In this document: piece by piece, positions 49,445 through 57,996 of the stretch
Numbering within the stretch: the stretch's first letter is position 1
How the letters are laid out: the number at the start of each line of letters is the position of its first letter
Origin: a virus
Length of the DNA: 58,475 nucleotides
Direction: 5' to 3' (one strand)
Virus record (IMG/VR): IMGVR_UViG_3300009158_003990
Span: 1 to 58,475 of that record
The notes under the pieces: generated by a model
Told to the model about the DNA's origin: nothing
What the model saw: only the letters and a program-made list of their open reading frames with translations
The model's database searches: none
Translations under genes and position numbers: made by a program

Positions 49445-50145
49445 ATATAACCAATTACAAAGAAGAACAACCAGAAACATCATGGCAACAAGATAGAGAT
49501 AAATCCGTAGAGGAAGAAACAAAAAATCAAATAAAGGGAAAAACAAAAAATCAAGAAATATATATAGAGGCAATTGAAAGAAGTACTTTGACAATTTGTT
49601 CTGGTCCTGCTGGTGCTGGTAAAACATTTATTGCTTGTGGCGTTGCTGCTGGCTTGATGATGCAAAAAAAGATAGAAAAAATAATAATTGCTAGACCTTT
49701 AATTGAATGTGGTCAAAAAATAGGTGCATTTCCAGGAGACTTAAAAGAAAAAACAGAGCCATTTATGGTTGCTATGCTAGAAGCACTTGGTGCTTTTTTA
49801 ACAAAAACAAAAATGAAAGCTATTAGAAATGATCAATTATTAGAAATATGTCCTCTTGAATTAATGAGGGGAAGAACTTTTCATGACTCTATGATTATTT
49901 TAGATGAAGCACAAAATGCCACAAGAAGGCAATTAAAAATGTTTTTGACTCGTTTTGGTCAAAACTCTAAGGTTGTAGTGTGTGGAGATCACACCCAAAC
50001 AGATCTGCCTCATTATGAAGGAAACACTATGGAATGGATTTTATCTAGGTTGGATCATAAAGATATTGCTAAAGTCATGCTGACTGGAGATGATATACAA
50101 AGACATGGTTTAATTAAGTACATCATCGAACAGTTGGGAGAATAA
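49411..50145 (+). CDS. phoH: PhoH-like ATPase
   Basis: A 244-residue P-loop protein. A basic N-terminal tail leads into CSGPAGAGKTFIACG (Walker A, about residues 63-77). IIIARPLIE and GAFPGDLKEKTEPF are PhoH hallmarks. Walker B is SMIILDEAQNAT, and KVVVCGDHTQTDLP follows, as in PhoH/RNA helicase-like ATPases. PhoH genes are very common in phages; the function is not settled, with roles in RNA metabolism suggested. Here it interrupts the glycosyltransferase series. Confidence 0.9.
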   Translation: MPPRKKKQNWVDITNYKEEQPETSWQQDRDKSVEEETKNQIKGKTKNQEIYIEAIERSTLTICSGPAGAGKTFIACGVAAGLMMQKKIEKIIIARPLIECGQKIGAFPGDLKEKTEPFMVAMLEALGAFLTKTKMKAIRNDQLLEICPLELMRGRTFHDSMIILDEAQNATRRQLKMFLTRFGQNSKVVVCGDHTQTDLPHYEGNTMEWILSRLDHKDIAKVMLTGDDIQRHGLIKYIIEQLGE

Positions 50146-51141
50146 ATGCATCCTGCTATGAATAGTATCTTAAGGCAAGCAACCAGAAAAGATACGGATA
50201 GGCTTAACATTATAACTTTTTCTACGCATGAAAGATATCAGTCGAATATGGCTGATGTTGATGCTAATTTTTGGGTTATAAATAATAAAAATATAAAACT
50301 TTGGAATGAAGTTTATGCAAAATTACCAAATAATCACATACTTCTAAATGATGTTGAAAGTATTTTAGATATACCATTTTATCTTGATTTAGATATTGTT
50401 TTGACACACGAAAGATTTATGCAATATGACTTTGGTGTTCAGATAGCAAAGTATTTTCATCTTCCTATTGTGTGCTTAGAACACATATGTATGACACCAC
50501 AAAGAGAATCGCTTAAGAAGAAAATTGGAAACACAAATGTTTTTATATCAAAATATTCTTCTGATTCTTGGGGCATTGGACCTAACTCAAAAGTAATTCA
50601 TCACGGAGTTAACACAAATGATTTTTGCAATAAAAAAATAAAAAGAGAAAATAATATACTAAGCGTTGTAAATAGGTGGGTAGAAAGAGACTATGAGTGC
50701 GGTTATTATTTGTGGGAAAGAGTTACATCTGGTTTACCAACAGTCGTTGTTGGAGATAATCCTGGTCTTTCATCTCCATGCAATAATGTGGAAGAACTTG
50801 CACTAAAATACAACAGGTCAAGTATATTTTTAAATACATCTATATTTAGTCCTATACCAACTACTTTATTAGAAGCAATGTCATGTGGTTCTTGTGTTGT
50901 AAGTACATCAAATGATATGATTTCAAAAATAATAGATCATGGTGTTAATGGATTTATTTCCAATGATCCAGAAGAAATTACAAAAATACTGAAGTATTGC
51001 ATGAGCGATGAGTCTATGTGCAGGAGAATTGGTGAGAATGCAAGAAAAACAATTTTAGAAAAATTCTCATTAAATGCGTTTACTTCTAATTGGAATAATC
51101 TACTTCGACAATCACTAGAAAAGAATTGGTGGGAATTATGA
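50146..51141 (+). CDS. GT4-type glycosyltransferase
   Basis: A 331-residue GT-B protein starting right after the phoH stop. It has THERYQSNMADVDANFW at the N-terminus, KVIHHGVNTNDFCN between lobes, NNILSVVNRWVERDYECGYY at the C-lobe start, and SPIPTTLLEAMSCGSCVV as the donor site with one of the two expected Glu. It overlaps the next gene by four bases. It may be inactive or specialised. Confidence 0.78.
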   Translation: MHPAMNSILRQATRKDTDRLNIITFSTHERYQSNMADVDANFWVINNKNIKLWNEVYAKLPNNHILLNDVESILDIPFYLDLDIVLTHERFMQYDFGVQIAKYFHLPIVCLEHICMTPQRESLKKKIGNTNVFISKYSSDSWGIGPNSKVIHHGVNTNDFCNKKIKRENNILSVVNRWVERDYECGYYLWERVTSGLPTVVVGDNPGLSSPCNNVEELALKYNRSSIFLNTSIFSPIPTTLLEAMSCGSCVVSTSNDMISKIIDHGVNGFISNDPEEITKILKYCMSDESMCRRIGENARKTILEKFSLNAFTSNWNNLLRQSLEKNWWEL

Positions 51142-51620
51142 GATTGAATATTGAGATACCATGCTTTAAATTTGATTCAACTGATTTAAATTCAAGAAAC
51201 ATTTGTCCTTTCCCTATTGAGGAACTTGAAGGGTTTGAATATTGTCATTATAAAAATTTAGAAAAAATAGTTGATGATGGAGAATTAGATCACATATCTT
51301 GCAAAAATGTAATAAATTTTATAAACTACAAAGAATTAGAACAAACATTGATAGGTTGGTTTAAAAAATTAAGGCATGGAGGCACTATGCTTCTATTGTT
51401 TGAAGACTTAATAGAATTGTGCAGACTTGTGACTGTCGGCAAAATAAAAGAAGAAATGGCACAAGAATTAATATATGGAAAGCAATTTAATGATATTATA
51501 ATAAAGAAGTCGGGAACAACCATTGCTGAAATAAAAAGAATTTTTGTTCAAAATGGTATGTTTATAGAAACAATTAAGATAGAAGGCTTTTATTGTTGTA
51601 TCACATCTAGGAGAATATAA
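51138..51620 (+). CDS. Truncated SAM-methyltransferase-like protein
   Basis: ATG 51138 follows GTGGGAATT. The 160-residue product matches the second half of type-11 methyltransferases: KNVINFINYKELEQTLIGWFKKLRHGGTMLLLFEDL, then a C-terminal GMFIETIKIEGFYCCITSRR. The N-terminal glycine-rich SAM-binding motif is missing, so it may not bind SAM. It could be a scaffold or a decayed enzyme in the glycan cluster. Membership is inferred from the remaining strands. Confidence 0.55.
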   Translation: MRLNIEIPCFKFDSTDLNSRNICPFPIEELEGFEYCHYKNLEKIVDDGELDHISCKNVINFINYKELEQTLIGWFKKLRHGGTMLLLFEDLIELCRLVTVGKIKEEMAQELIYGKQFNDIIIKKSGTTIAEIKRIFVQNGMFIETIKIEGFYCCITSRRI

Positions 51621-52456
51621 TGGATCATCCGCTTATTACTTCATGCAAAGATTGTATTTTTTGTTCTTATGATGACAAGATGGTTCAAGTTGGATGCTTG
51701 CAAAATAAGATAGAAAAAATAAAAGATAAAAAATTCAAAATAGAAATTGAAAAAACAGAAGATAGAGAATTTTTTGTAATTAAAGATCATATATGCAACA
51801 CACATAGAAAACAAAGTTTTTTAAAAGATTTAACAATAGATGAGGCTATTGCAAAAGCCAAAAAAGATAGCGGTATTAAATTGGGTTGTTTTGTTATGAT
51901 TGATTTTTTTGACGAAGAAAAAATAAAGAGAACTCTTGACAGCATTGTTTTTCAGTCGAGGCAATTTCATGAAGTTGTTTTTTGTATAAACAACAGCATT
52001 AAAATTTCTCAAGTTTTAAAGATTATAAATAATAAAATGGAATCTGATGGATTAGAAGAATTTCCATTCAAGTGGGTTATTAAATCTATTATTGATGATT
52101 CATATTCTGGAATGCTAGCAGTCAATTTGTCTTGGAACTCTTCGCAATGCACATTTTTTTCATGTTTTAAATTTGGTTTTAGCATTCCTAAAGAGTTTTC
52201 CGAAGAAATTAATTTTGCATTAACTGAATCTTTAGAGAAATTTCTTTTGCTTGATGGCATTGATTCTGATGAAAATGGACTAACGATTCAAACATATATA
52301 TTTAATATATTAAAAGGCAACGAAGAAGGAGTTGCTGAAGATGGAACATTTGTAAAAACAATATCTGAAAAAATAGTGTTTGTTGCAAAGGATCAAAATC
52401 TTTTAAGCATGATTAAGAAATGTGAGGAAATATGTCCATCAATGAGCCAAAAATAA
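51620..52456 (+). CDS. Degenerate GT-A-like protein with N-terminal Cys cluster
   Basis: The first 30 residues of this 278-residue protein hold a Cys-rich site, SCKDCIFCSYDDKMVQVGC. From about residue 90 the sequence resembles a family 2 transferase (GCFVMIDFFDEEKIKRTLDSIVFQ, then FHEVVFCIN), but no DxD metal site is found. It overlaps the next GT2 gene by 25 bases. Perhaps a non-catalytic partner of that enzyme. This is an inference from fold-like pattern and gene order. Confidence 0.45.
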   Translation: MDHPLITSCKDCIFCSYDDKMVQVGCLQNKIEKIKDKKFKIEIEKTEDREFFVIKDHICNTHRKQSFLKDLTIDEAIAKAKKDSGIKLGCFVMIDFFDEEKIKRTLDSIVFQSRQFHEVVFCINNSIKISQVLKIINNKMESDGLEEFPFKWVIKSIIDDSYSGMLAVNLSWNSSQCTFFSCFKFGFSIPKEFSEEINFALTESLEKFLLLDGIDSDENGLTIQTYIFNILKGNEEGVAEDGTFVKTISEKIVFVAKDQNLLSMIKKCEEICPSMSQK

Positions 52457-53199
52457 CTGTCGTAATACCAAGCCATAATCATGAGATGTGGATAAAGGAT
52501 TGTTTAGATAGCGTTATTAATGATACATATACAAACAAGCAGATAGCTGTTGTTGATGATGGTTCCTCTGATAATTCTGCCAATAAAATATTCAATCTTA
52601 TTTCATCAAGTAAAGAATTTGTTTCTAATTCTATTCATGGTATAGAAGGCACTTATTTAGATAGTGGCGTAAAAATTAGATTTGTTTCTACAACGGATTC
52701 TGTTGGTCCATCTGCTGCAAGAAACATAGGCATGAAACTTTTTTATGAAGATACCGATTTGTTTTCATTTATAGATTCTGATGATATGCATATTTCTGGC
52801 AAGTTAAAAGAAACAACTCAAAAAATGTTAGACAATTATGGCTATGTTGGAGTTGTTTATTGTGACTATGATAATTTTTATACAGAAAACAAAAGAGTTC
52901 ATGAGCAATACAAAGAGCCATTTTGCAAAGAAAGACTTTTAAACGAATGCATTATCCCATGTCATTCTTTGGTTGCAAAATATGCAATAGATAAAGTCGG
53001 ATTTTTTGATGAACAAATGAGAGTTGCTGAAGATTATGATCTTTGGATAAGAATGTCCAAGGAATTTGTTTGTTATCATATTCCAAAAAAATTAGCTATT
53101 GTTAGAAGAGGTCCACATAATTCAGATCATATAGTAGACAAAAACATTTGGGGTAAAAATTGGCAAAGAATAAGAGAAAAAATAAAAAATGACCAATAG
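52432..53199 (+). CDS. GT2 family glycosyltransferase
   Basis: A classical 255-residue GT-A enzyme. KITVVIPSHNHEMWIKDCLDS and IAVVDDGSSDNS lie at the N-terminus. SAARNIGMKLFYEDTDLFSFIDSDDMHIS carries the metal site. FDEQMRVAEDYDLWIRMSK has the catalytic ED motif. A GGAAATATG start region follows TGAGG. It is active-looking throughout, and it overlaps the nucleotidyltransferase gene by 11 bases. Confidence 0.9.
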   Translation: MSINEPKITVVIPSHNHEMWIKDCLDSVINDTYTNKQIAVVDDGSSDNSANKIFNLISSSKEFVSNSIHGIEGTYLDSGVKIRFVSTTDSVGPSAARNIGMKLFYEDTDLFSFIDSDDMHISGKLKETTQKMLDNYGYVGVVYCDYDNFYTENKRVHEQYKEPFCKERLLNECIIPCHSLVAKYAIDKVGFFDEQMRVAEDYDLWIRMSKEFVCYHIPKKLAIVRRGPHNSDHIVDKNIWGKNWQRIREKIKNDQ

Positions 53200-53866
53200 C
53201 ATGTGCGTAATAATACTTGCTGCTGGCATTGGCAAAAGAATGAAAGCCTATGGTCCAAAATGTACTATAGAGTTAAATTCTAATGAAACAGTTATTGGTA
53301 GACAAATAAGATTAATGAAAAAGGCTCTGCCTAATTACAATATTATTGTTGTTGTTGGATTTCAAAAAGCAAAAGTATTAAAAATAATAGATGTAGAATT
53401 TATTGAAAATAAAAAATACGAATCTACAAATACATCTGTTTCAGTAAATATGGCAATTAAAAATAAAAAATATTCAAAAATATTAATTGTGTATGGGGAT
53501 ATTGTTTTTACAAACGATATTTTTTTAAATATGCCGAATGAGTCTTGGGTTGCAATAGATAATGAAAAAAACCAAAGGTCGAATGAGGTTGGAATTAATA
53601 TAATTGATGATTACGCCACACATTTTTCTTATGGGGTTATTCCAAAGTGGGGTCATGTGGCTATGCTTATGGGCAAAGAATTGTTGTTATATGAAAACAT
53701 AACAAATAATGCTTGTTCTAATAAAAAGTTTTGTTTTGAAATATTTAATGAAATAATAGACTGTGGTGGAAAATTTAAATCACACAGTAATAAAAACTGG
53801 AAAATGGTTGAAATAGATACATCTAAAGATATAGATAGAGCTATAAAGTTAACAAAAAGAGATTAA
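53189..53866 (+). CDS. Sugar/choline-phosphate nucleotidyltransferase (LicC/HddC-like)
   Basis: A 225-residue protein with the nucleotidyltransferase signature ILAAGIGKRMKAYGPK (about residues 8-23), NYNIIVVVGFQKAKV, YESTNTSVSVNMAI and the metal site ILIVYGDIVFTND. It would activate a sugar-1-phosphate or phosphocholine with NTP. The YESTNTSVSV segment is like LicC-type cytidylyltransferases. It lies two genes upstream of a degenerate GHMP kinase, similar to heptose activation pairs, so it may make an activated donor for the local glycosyltransferases. Confidence 0.8.
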   Translation: MTNSMCVIILAAGIGKRMKAYGPKCTIELNSNETVIGRQIRLMKKALPNYNIIVVVGFQKAKVLKIIDVEFIENKKYESTNTSVSVNMAIKNKKYSKILIVYGDIVFTNDIFLNMPNESWVAIDNEKNQRSNEVGINIIDDYATHFSYGVIPKWGHVAMLMGKELLLYENITNNACSNKKFCFEIFNEIIDCGGKFKSHSNKNWKMVEIDTSKDIDRAIKLTKRD

Positions 53867-53867
53867 T

Positions 53868-54722
53868 ATGAATGTACTTTGCGTTAAAAGCAAGGAATTA
53901 AGCACAAAAGAATTTTATGGATGGGGCAAGGCAGTCAATTCATCTGGAAATAATTTTATTTATTGGAACAAAGGTAAAAAACCTATTCTTGATGTTTTTT
54001 ACGAAAAAAAACCTGATGTTTTTATAGTTCACACCAACGATGTAGATAGAGCTACAAAAAAAGCAATTGCATTGTATAATGATTGTAAGACGGTTATATT
54101 TAATGGTTCTGAAGAGATGAAATATCATGAAAATGTATTTGTTTTACCGCTACCTAATAAGTCTTTGGATATCTATAATTTTATAGTTTATAAAAAACAA
54201 GAAAGATTTTTTTCTGATATTAATTATGTTGGAGATTATATTGACATCGATGAAAATATTATTCTAAGTTTATTAAATGATAAGAGTCTTTGCATAAAGT
54301 TATGGGGAAATACTAAGTGGCCTTATAGACAATATGTTGGAAAATTAAAGTCTGATTTAGTTAAAGATGTTATATCTTCTTGTTCTTTAAGTTTGTATTC
54401 TGATTTGTTTTCAGATTTTTCTTGGGTCTTGCAGGTTTTTTCTTGTGGTAAACCATGCTTTATGTATAAATCAAAATCTTCTTCTGATTTATTAGGTGCA
54501 TCTAATTTTAACTATGAAACAGAAGAGGATCTTGTTTTTTCAATGATTGACTTTCTTAGAAATCCAGAGTCTTTGCAAAAAGAAGTTTTTAGGATTAGGG
54601 AAAACATAAGAAGCAATCATACTTCTCACAATAGAGTATCTGATTTTTTAAATACTATAGGACTAAAGGAAGAAGCTAAAAAATGCATAGTGGAATTACA
54701 AAAAATAACATCGAAATATTAA
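53868..54722 (+). CDS. GT-B-like glycosyltransferase, CgeB-type
   Basis: This 284-residue protein shows the C-lobe plan of CgeB-like transferases: DINYVGDYIDIDENI, CIKLWGNTKWPYRQY and SLSLYSDLFSDFSWVLQVFSCGKPCFM, which stands where the donor loop should be. The N-lobe has KPDVFIVHTNDVDRA. The E-x7-E motif is not intact. It overlaps the next gene by 40 bases. The assignment to GT-B is fair, the activity uncertain. Confidence 0.62.
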   Translation: MNVLCVKSKELSTKEFYGWGKAVNSSGNNFIYWNKGKKPILDVFYEKKPDVFIVHTNDVDRATKKAIALYNDCKTVIFNGSEEMKYHENVFVLPLPNKSLDIYNFIVYKKQERFFSDINYVGDYIDIDENIILSLLNDKSLCIKLWGNTKWPYRQYVGKLKSDLVKDVISSCSLSLYSDLFSDFSWVLQVFSCGKPCFMYKSKSSSDLLGASNFNYETEEDLVFSMIDFLRNPESLQKEVFRIRENIRSNHTSHNRVSDFLNTIGLKEEAKKCIVELQKITSKY

Positions 54723-55405
54723 CTTTAAATTTTGGTTTTGTTGATTCTCCAGATTTTATAAAAAAATCTTTATGGTGGATTACAAAAAACTTTAAAAATA
54801 CAGATATTATGATGATTGCTGCAATAGATAACAACGAAATATCGGATGATATTTTTGAAAAGATATCTTATTATTCTTCAAATATATCTTGGAAAATAAT
54901 CAAAACAGATACAAAAAAATTGTTTGATTCTTATTCAATAAAAAGTTATGGAAATTCATTGTCTCTTTCGTATAAAGTTTGTGATAAGCTATCCTCTAAA
55001 AGAAAAATAATCACAAGTCAAAAAATAATTTATCCAAAAGATACATTTGATAATTTTGTAATATCTATGGAACATGTAAAAGTTAAAACAATAAATTCTT
55101 ATTTTATGCCAAAGTATGTGCAAGAAGGACTTACTGACTTTTCTTCTAACTTTAGTGAGTATCTAGCTAGAGAGTGTAGAAAATATCCGATTAATACAAT
55201 AGATTATCCTCCTAAAAGCTTAGACTATTCTACAAAAGCATTTTACGAAAATGAAAATAATAAAGATGTTGAATTTATAGATGGTGAAGTTTTCTATATG
55301 GAAAAAGATGAAATAGAACAAATTGAAATTAAAAATGAAAATTTAGATTTTTTGATAAATGAAACTATTACTAAGCATAGCGAAATTGTGGAGAGAGTAT
55401 GGTAG
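54683..55405 (+). CDS. Hypothetical protein of the glycan block, 240 residues
   Basis: ATG 54683 is preceded by AAGGA with a rather long spacer. The N-terminal 100 residues alternate strands and helices (EILTLNFGFVDSPDFIKKSLWW and NTDIMMIAAIDNNEI), like the start of a GT-A fold, but no metal-binding acid pair is evident. The C-terminal 80 residues are acidic. It is coupled to the GHMP kinase gene by a 7-base overlap. Function unknown. Confidence 0.5.
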   Translation: MHSGITKNNIEILTLNFGFVDSPDFIKKSLWWITKNFKNTDIMMIAAIDNNEISDDIFEKISYYSSNISWKIIKTDTKKLFDSYSIKSYGNSLSLSYKVCDKLSSKRKIITSQKIIYPKDTFDNFVISMEHVKVKTINSYFMPKYVQEGLTDFSSNFSEYLARECRKYPINTIDYPPKSLDYSTKAFYENENNKDVEFIDGEVFYMEKDEIEQIEIKNENLDFLINETITKHSEIVERVW

Positions 55406-56148
55406 TATTTAGAATCCCTAAACCCATAAGTATTATTGGCGAAAATACTAGCAAGTCAATAACTTTTGCAACATGCAATTTTTCAATAGCTATTGATGGT
55501 TCATTAGACATAGGACAAAATTATTTATGTCAATCTTCTAAGTTTTTATTTGATTATTTAAAAGAATCTAAAGAAACAAGAAAAGACGAAATAATTAAGA
55601 ATTATCATAAAACACAAAACAATGCATTTTTTTCAAAAGCAATATCTAGTACTTTTGGTGGATTAAATTATACAACAATAACTGAAGATTCTTGGTTTAA
55701 TATTAAACTTAAAGCAAACAAAGTTTTTAATTCTTATATTTTAGCATATGAAATAAATAAAACATTTTTTACAAATGATATGTACAATACTGAAAATCTA
55801 CTAAATCCAAGCATTGTTGAAAAAATGACATCTGATTTTTATGACTCCTATCAAAAAGAAAATTGGGATTTCTTAGGAAAATTAATCAACGGATTCTGGA
55901 AAATCAAAAAAGAAAAATATCCAGAATCAAGAAATAATTATATAGACAAGCTGTATTCAGATTGTAGATTAAGCGGTGTTATTGGTGGAAAGATGGATGG
56001 ATCAACAATGATTCTTTTTGTTCATCCAGAAAATCACGAAAAAATAAAATCTATAATGTCTGATCATATCTTATTAAATAGCTCTATGGACATTTCTGGA
56101 TTTGTGAGTCAGGAGGTATTTAGTGGAATTAGCAATTGTTGTGAATAA
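55399..56148 (+). CDS. Degenerate GHMP-type sugar kinase (HddA-like)
   Basis: A 249-residue protein. The N-terminus RIPKPISIIGENTSKSITFAT resembles the PLRISFAGGGTD start of D-glycero-D-manno-heptose kinases. The C-terminal region NWDFLGKLINGFWKIKKEKYP, then LYSDCRLSGVIGGKMDGSTM and HPENHEKI, matches motif 3 and surroundings. The glycine/serine ATP loop (GLGSSS) is absent, so catalytic competence is doubtful. With the nucleotidyltransferase at 53189 it recalls heptose-activation genes. Confidence 0.65.
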   Translation: MVVFRIPKPISIIGENTSKSITFATCNFSIAIDGSLDIGQNYLCQSSKFLFDYLKESKETRKDEIIKNYHKTQNNAFFSKAISSTFGGLNYTTITEDSWFNIKLKANKVFNSYILAYEINKTFFTNDMYNTENLLNPSIVEKMTSDFYDSYQKENWDFLGKLINGFWKIKKEKYPESRNNYIDKLYSDCRLSGVIGGKMDGSTMILFVHPENHEKIKSIMSDHILLNSSMDISGFVSQEVFSGISNCCE

Positions 56149-56578
56149 TTTAAGTATAGGTCAACTTTCATACTTAATAAGCAAACAAGCAAAAAACAAG
56201 AACATAATTGTATTTTCTAAGGAAAGTTATACAATGAATTTAAACAATGGTTTTTCTGTTTTGTCTGCATTTGAATTTTTAAATTATAAAGGCAAAAATG
56301 TAATAGCCACAGATATAGAGTCTTGCAAAGTTGTTGTTTCTAATCCAGCGATAGAGAAATTTTATTTTTATGTTTGGGATTTAGAATGGATGAGATTAGA
56401 ATCGTTTGACTATGAAGAAATGTCTGATGTATATAGAAACGAAAAATCTATATTGGTTTCTAGAAGCGAGAGACATGCTTTGGCAATAGAACAAGCTTGG
56501 AATAAAAAATCTTTAATTATAGAAGATTTTGATATAGATAAAATTATTGGAGATAAAAATGTCAAAATTAACATATGA
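56123..56578 (+). CDS. Hypothetical Rossmann-like protein, 151 residues
   Basis: Start GTG 56123 has a textbook AGGAGG seven bases upstream inside the kinase gene. The product has alternating strands and helices, ELAIVVNNLSIGQLSYLISK, KNIIVFSKESYTMNL, KNVIATDIESCKVVV, and FYFYVWDLEWMRL. It may be a single-lobe GT-B relative. It overlaps the nuclease gene by 20 bases. No catalytic residue can be named. Confidence 0.5.
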   Translation: MELAIVVNNLSIGQLSYLISKQAKNKNIIVFSKESYTMNLNNGFSVLSAFEFLNYKGKNVIATDIESCKVVVSNPAIEKFYFYVWDLEWMRLESFDYEEMSDVYRNEKSILVSRSERHALAIEQAWNKKSLIIEDFDIDKIIGDKNVKINI

Positions 56579-57323
56579 GTTTTTAATTAGTCACTATGTT
56601 GAAAAACTTAAGTCTACTTATGAAATAGCAGAAGAGTTTGGTACATATCCAAATAAAGTAAGACGAGCATTAACAGAATTTGGCATTCCTATCAGAGATA
56701 AATCTAAAGCACAAGCAGAAGCTATTAAGACAGGAAGATGCAAGCACCCAACAAAAGGCAAGAAGACATCTGAAGAAACAAAAAATAAAATAAGTGACTC
56801 AATTGCAAATGTTTGGGAAAAAATGCCAGAAGAAGAGAAAAAGAGAAGGGCTGAAGTCTCTAGAGCACAATGGGAGTCTTTGTCTGCTCAAAAGGTTGAG
56901 GAAATGCAAAAAGCAGCAGCAATATCGGTTCGTGCAGCAGCAGTATATGGCTCTAAACTTGAAAAGTTTTTAATATCTGGACTAAAAAAAGAAGGCTATA
57001 ATGCCGATTTCCATAAATCTTTTTGGGCTATTGACAGAAAACAACATATTGATATATTTATTTCTAACCTTAATTTGGCAATAGAAATTGATGGGCCAAG
57101 TCATTTTAGATCTATATGGGGAGATGATGTACATCAAAAACAAGTTGTTAGCGATAGTAAAAAAACTGGCTTTATAATAAACGCTGGAATGAAAATGATT
57201 AGGGTTAAAAACATAGATGGAAATAGTTCTGGATTTTATATGAGAACTATATTGAAAAAACTTTTGCATACAATAGAATTGATTAAGAATGGGGCAAAGG
57301 AAAACCTATTTGAACTGGAGTAA
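56559..57323 (+). CDS. EDxHD-type (Vsr-like) endonuclease with DNA-binding N-terminus
   Basis: ATG 56559 follows TGGAG. Residues about 5-50 look like a helix-turn-helix (TYEIAEEFGTYPNKVRRALTE), with KGKKTSEETKNKISDS and a NUMOD-like basic helical linker to about 130. The C-terminal 110 residues have the nuclease core KLEKFLISGLKKEGY, HIDIFISNLNLAIEIDGPSHF and KMIRVKNID, as in EDxHD homing endonucleases related to very-short-patch repair enzymes. It may be a homing enzyme or a phage recombination nuclease. Confidence 0.78.
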   Translation: MSKLTYEFLISHYVEKLKSTYEIAEEFGTYPNKVRRALTEFGIPIRDKSKAQAEAIKTGRCKHPTKGKKTSEETKNKISDSIANVWEKMPEEEKKRRAEVSRAQWESLSAQKVEEMQKAAAISVRAAAVYGSKLEKFLISGLKKEGYNADFHKSFWAIDRKQHIDIFISNLNLAIEIDGPSHFRSIWGDDVHQKQVVSDSKKTGFIINAGMKMIRVKNIDGNSSGFYMRTILKKLLHTIELIKNGAKENLFELE

Positions 57324-57325
57324 TA

Positions 57326-57994
57326 ATGTTAAGTGAAGAAGATATCAAGGAAAAACCAGACATCAACAGTAGGGATTGGAACGAATATGTTCTATCTCAT
57401 TTTGGACCTGACGAATTGGCAGATGGAAATCCAACTGTGGATGGACTAAGAAGAGTCTCAGGACTTCTTTTAGGGCCAATAATTAGCGGGATAGCTAAAG
57501 TAATACAGTCGCCAAATCCTCAGAATGACAATCGTTGTGTTGTAGAATATACATGCACAATTATGTTTGGTGAAAGGTTGTTAACGCAGACTAGTGTTGC
57601 TGACTGCTACCCAGGCAATTGCGACCACCGTTTTGCTGTCTATTCTTCTGCAATAGCTGAAACTAGGGCTGAAGGTCGATCATTGAGGAAATTGCTAAAA
57701 TTACGCAAAGTAATCGCTGCTGAAGAAGCGGGGCTAGTTCCTCTTGAAGAAACTGGAGTTAATGGTAAGATAACTCCTACGCAGATGAATTTTATTGAAA
57801 CTCTCTGCCAAAGAAATGATATCAATGTACCAGTTTATTTGGGTGCAGCAAAAGACTTTAACTTTAATGGCAAGCTTGAAGAAATACCATATAAGTCAGC
57901 AGTCGCTGTAATATCTCATTTATCCGAAATGCAAAGAAATCAAGCGTCTATTAATGTTAAGTTCAAGGGCTATAACTCTAACTGGAGGAAGTAA
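57326..57994 (+). CDS. Conserved phage protein, possibly Rad52-like annealing protein
   Basis: A 222-residue protein with CTGGAG before its ATG. It has GLRRVSGLLLGPIISG, a beta-rich middle (CVVEYTCTIMFGERLL), then FAVYSSAIAETRAEGRSLRKLLKLRKVIAAEEAG and a C-terminal helical part. The AETRAEGRSLRKLLKLR helix resembles the basic helix of Rad52/RedB-like single-strand annealing proteins. The call is an inference from one segment. It is less AT-rich than the glycan genes. It precedes a zinc protein, consistent with a DNA-metabolism role. Confidence 0.48.
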   Translation: MLSEEDIKEKPDINSRDWNEYVLSHFGPDELADGNPTVDGLRRVSGLLLGPIISGIAKVIQSPNPQNDNRCVVEYTCTIMFGERLLTQTSVADCYPGNCDHRFAVYSSAIAETRAEGRSLRKLLKLRKVIAAEEAGLVPLEETGVNGKITPTQMNFIETLCQRNDINVPVYLGAAKDFNFNGKLEEIPYKSAVAVISHLSEMQRNQASINVKFKGYNSNWRK

Positions 57995-57996
57995 TT

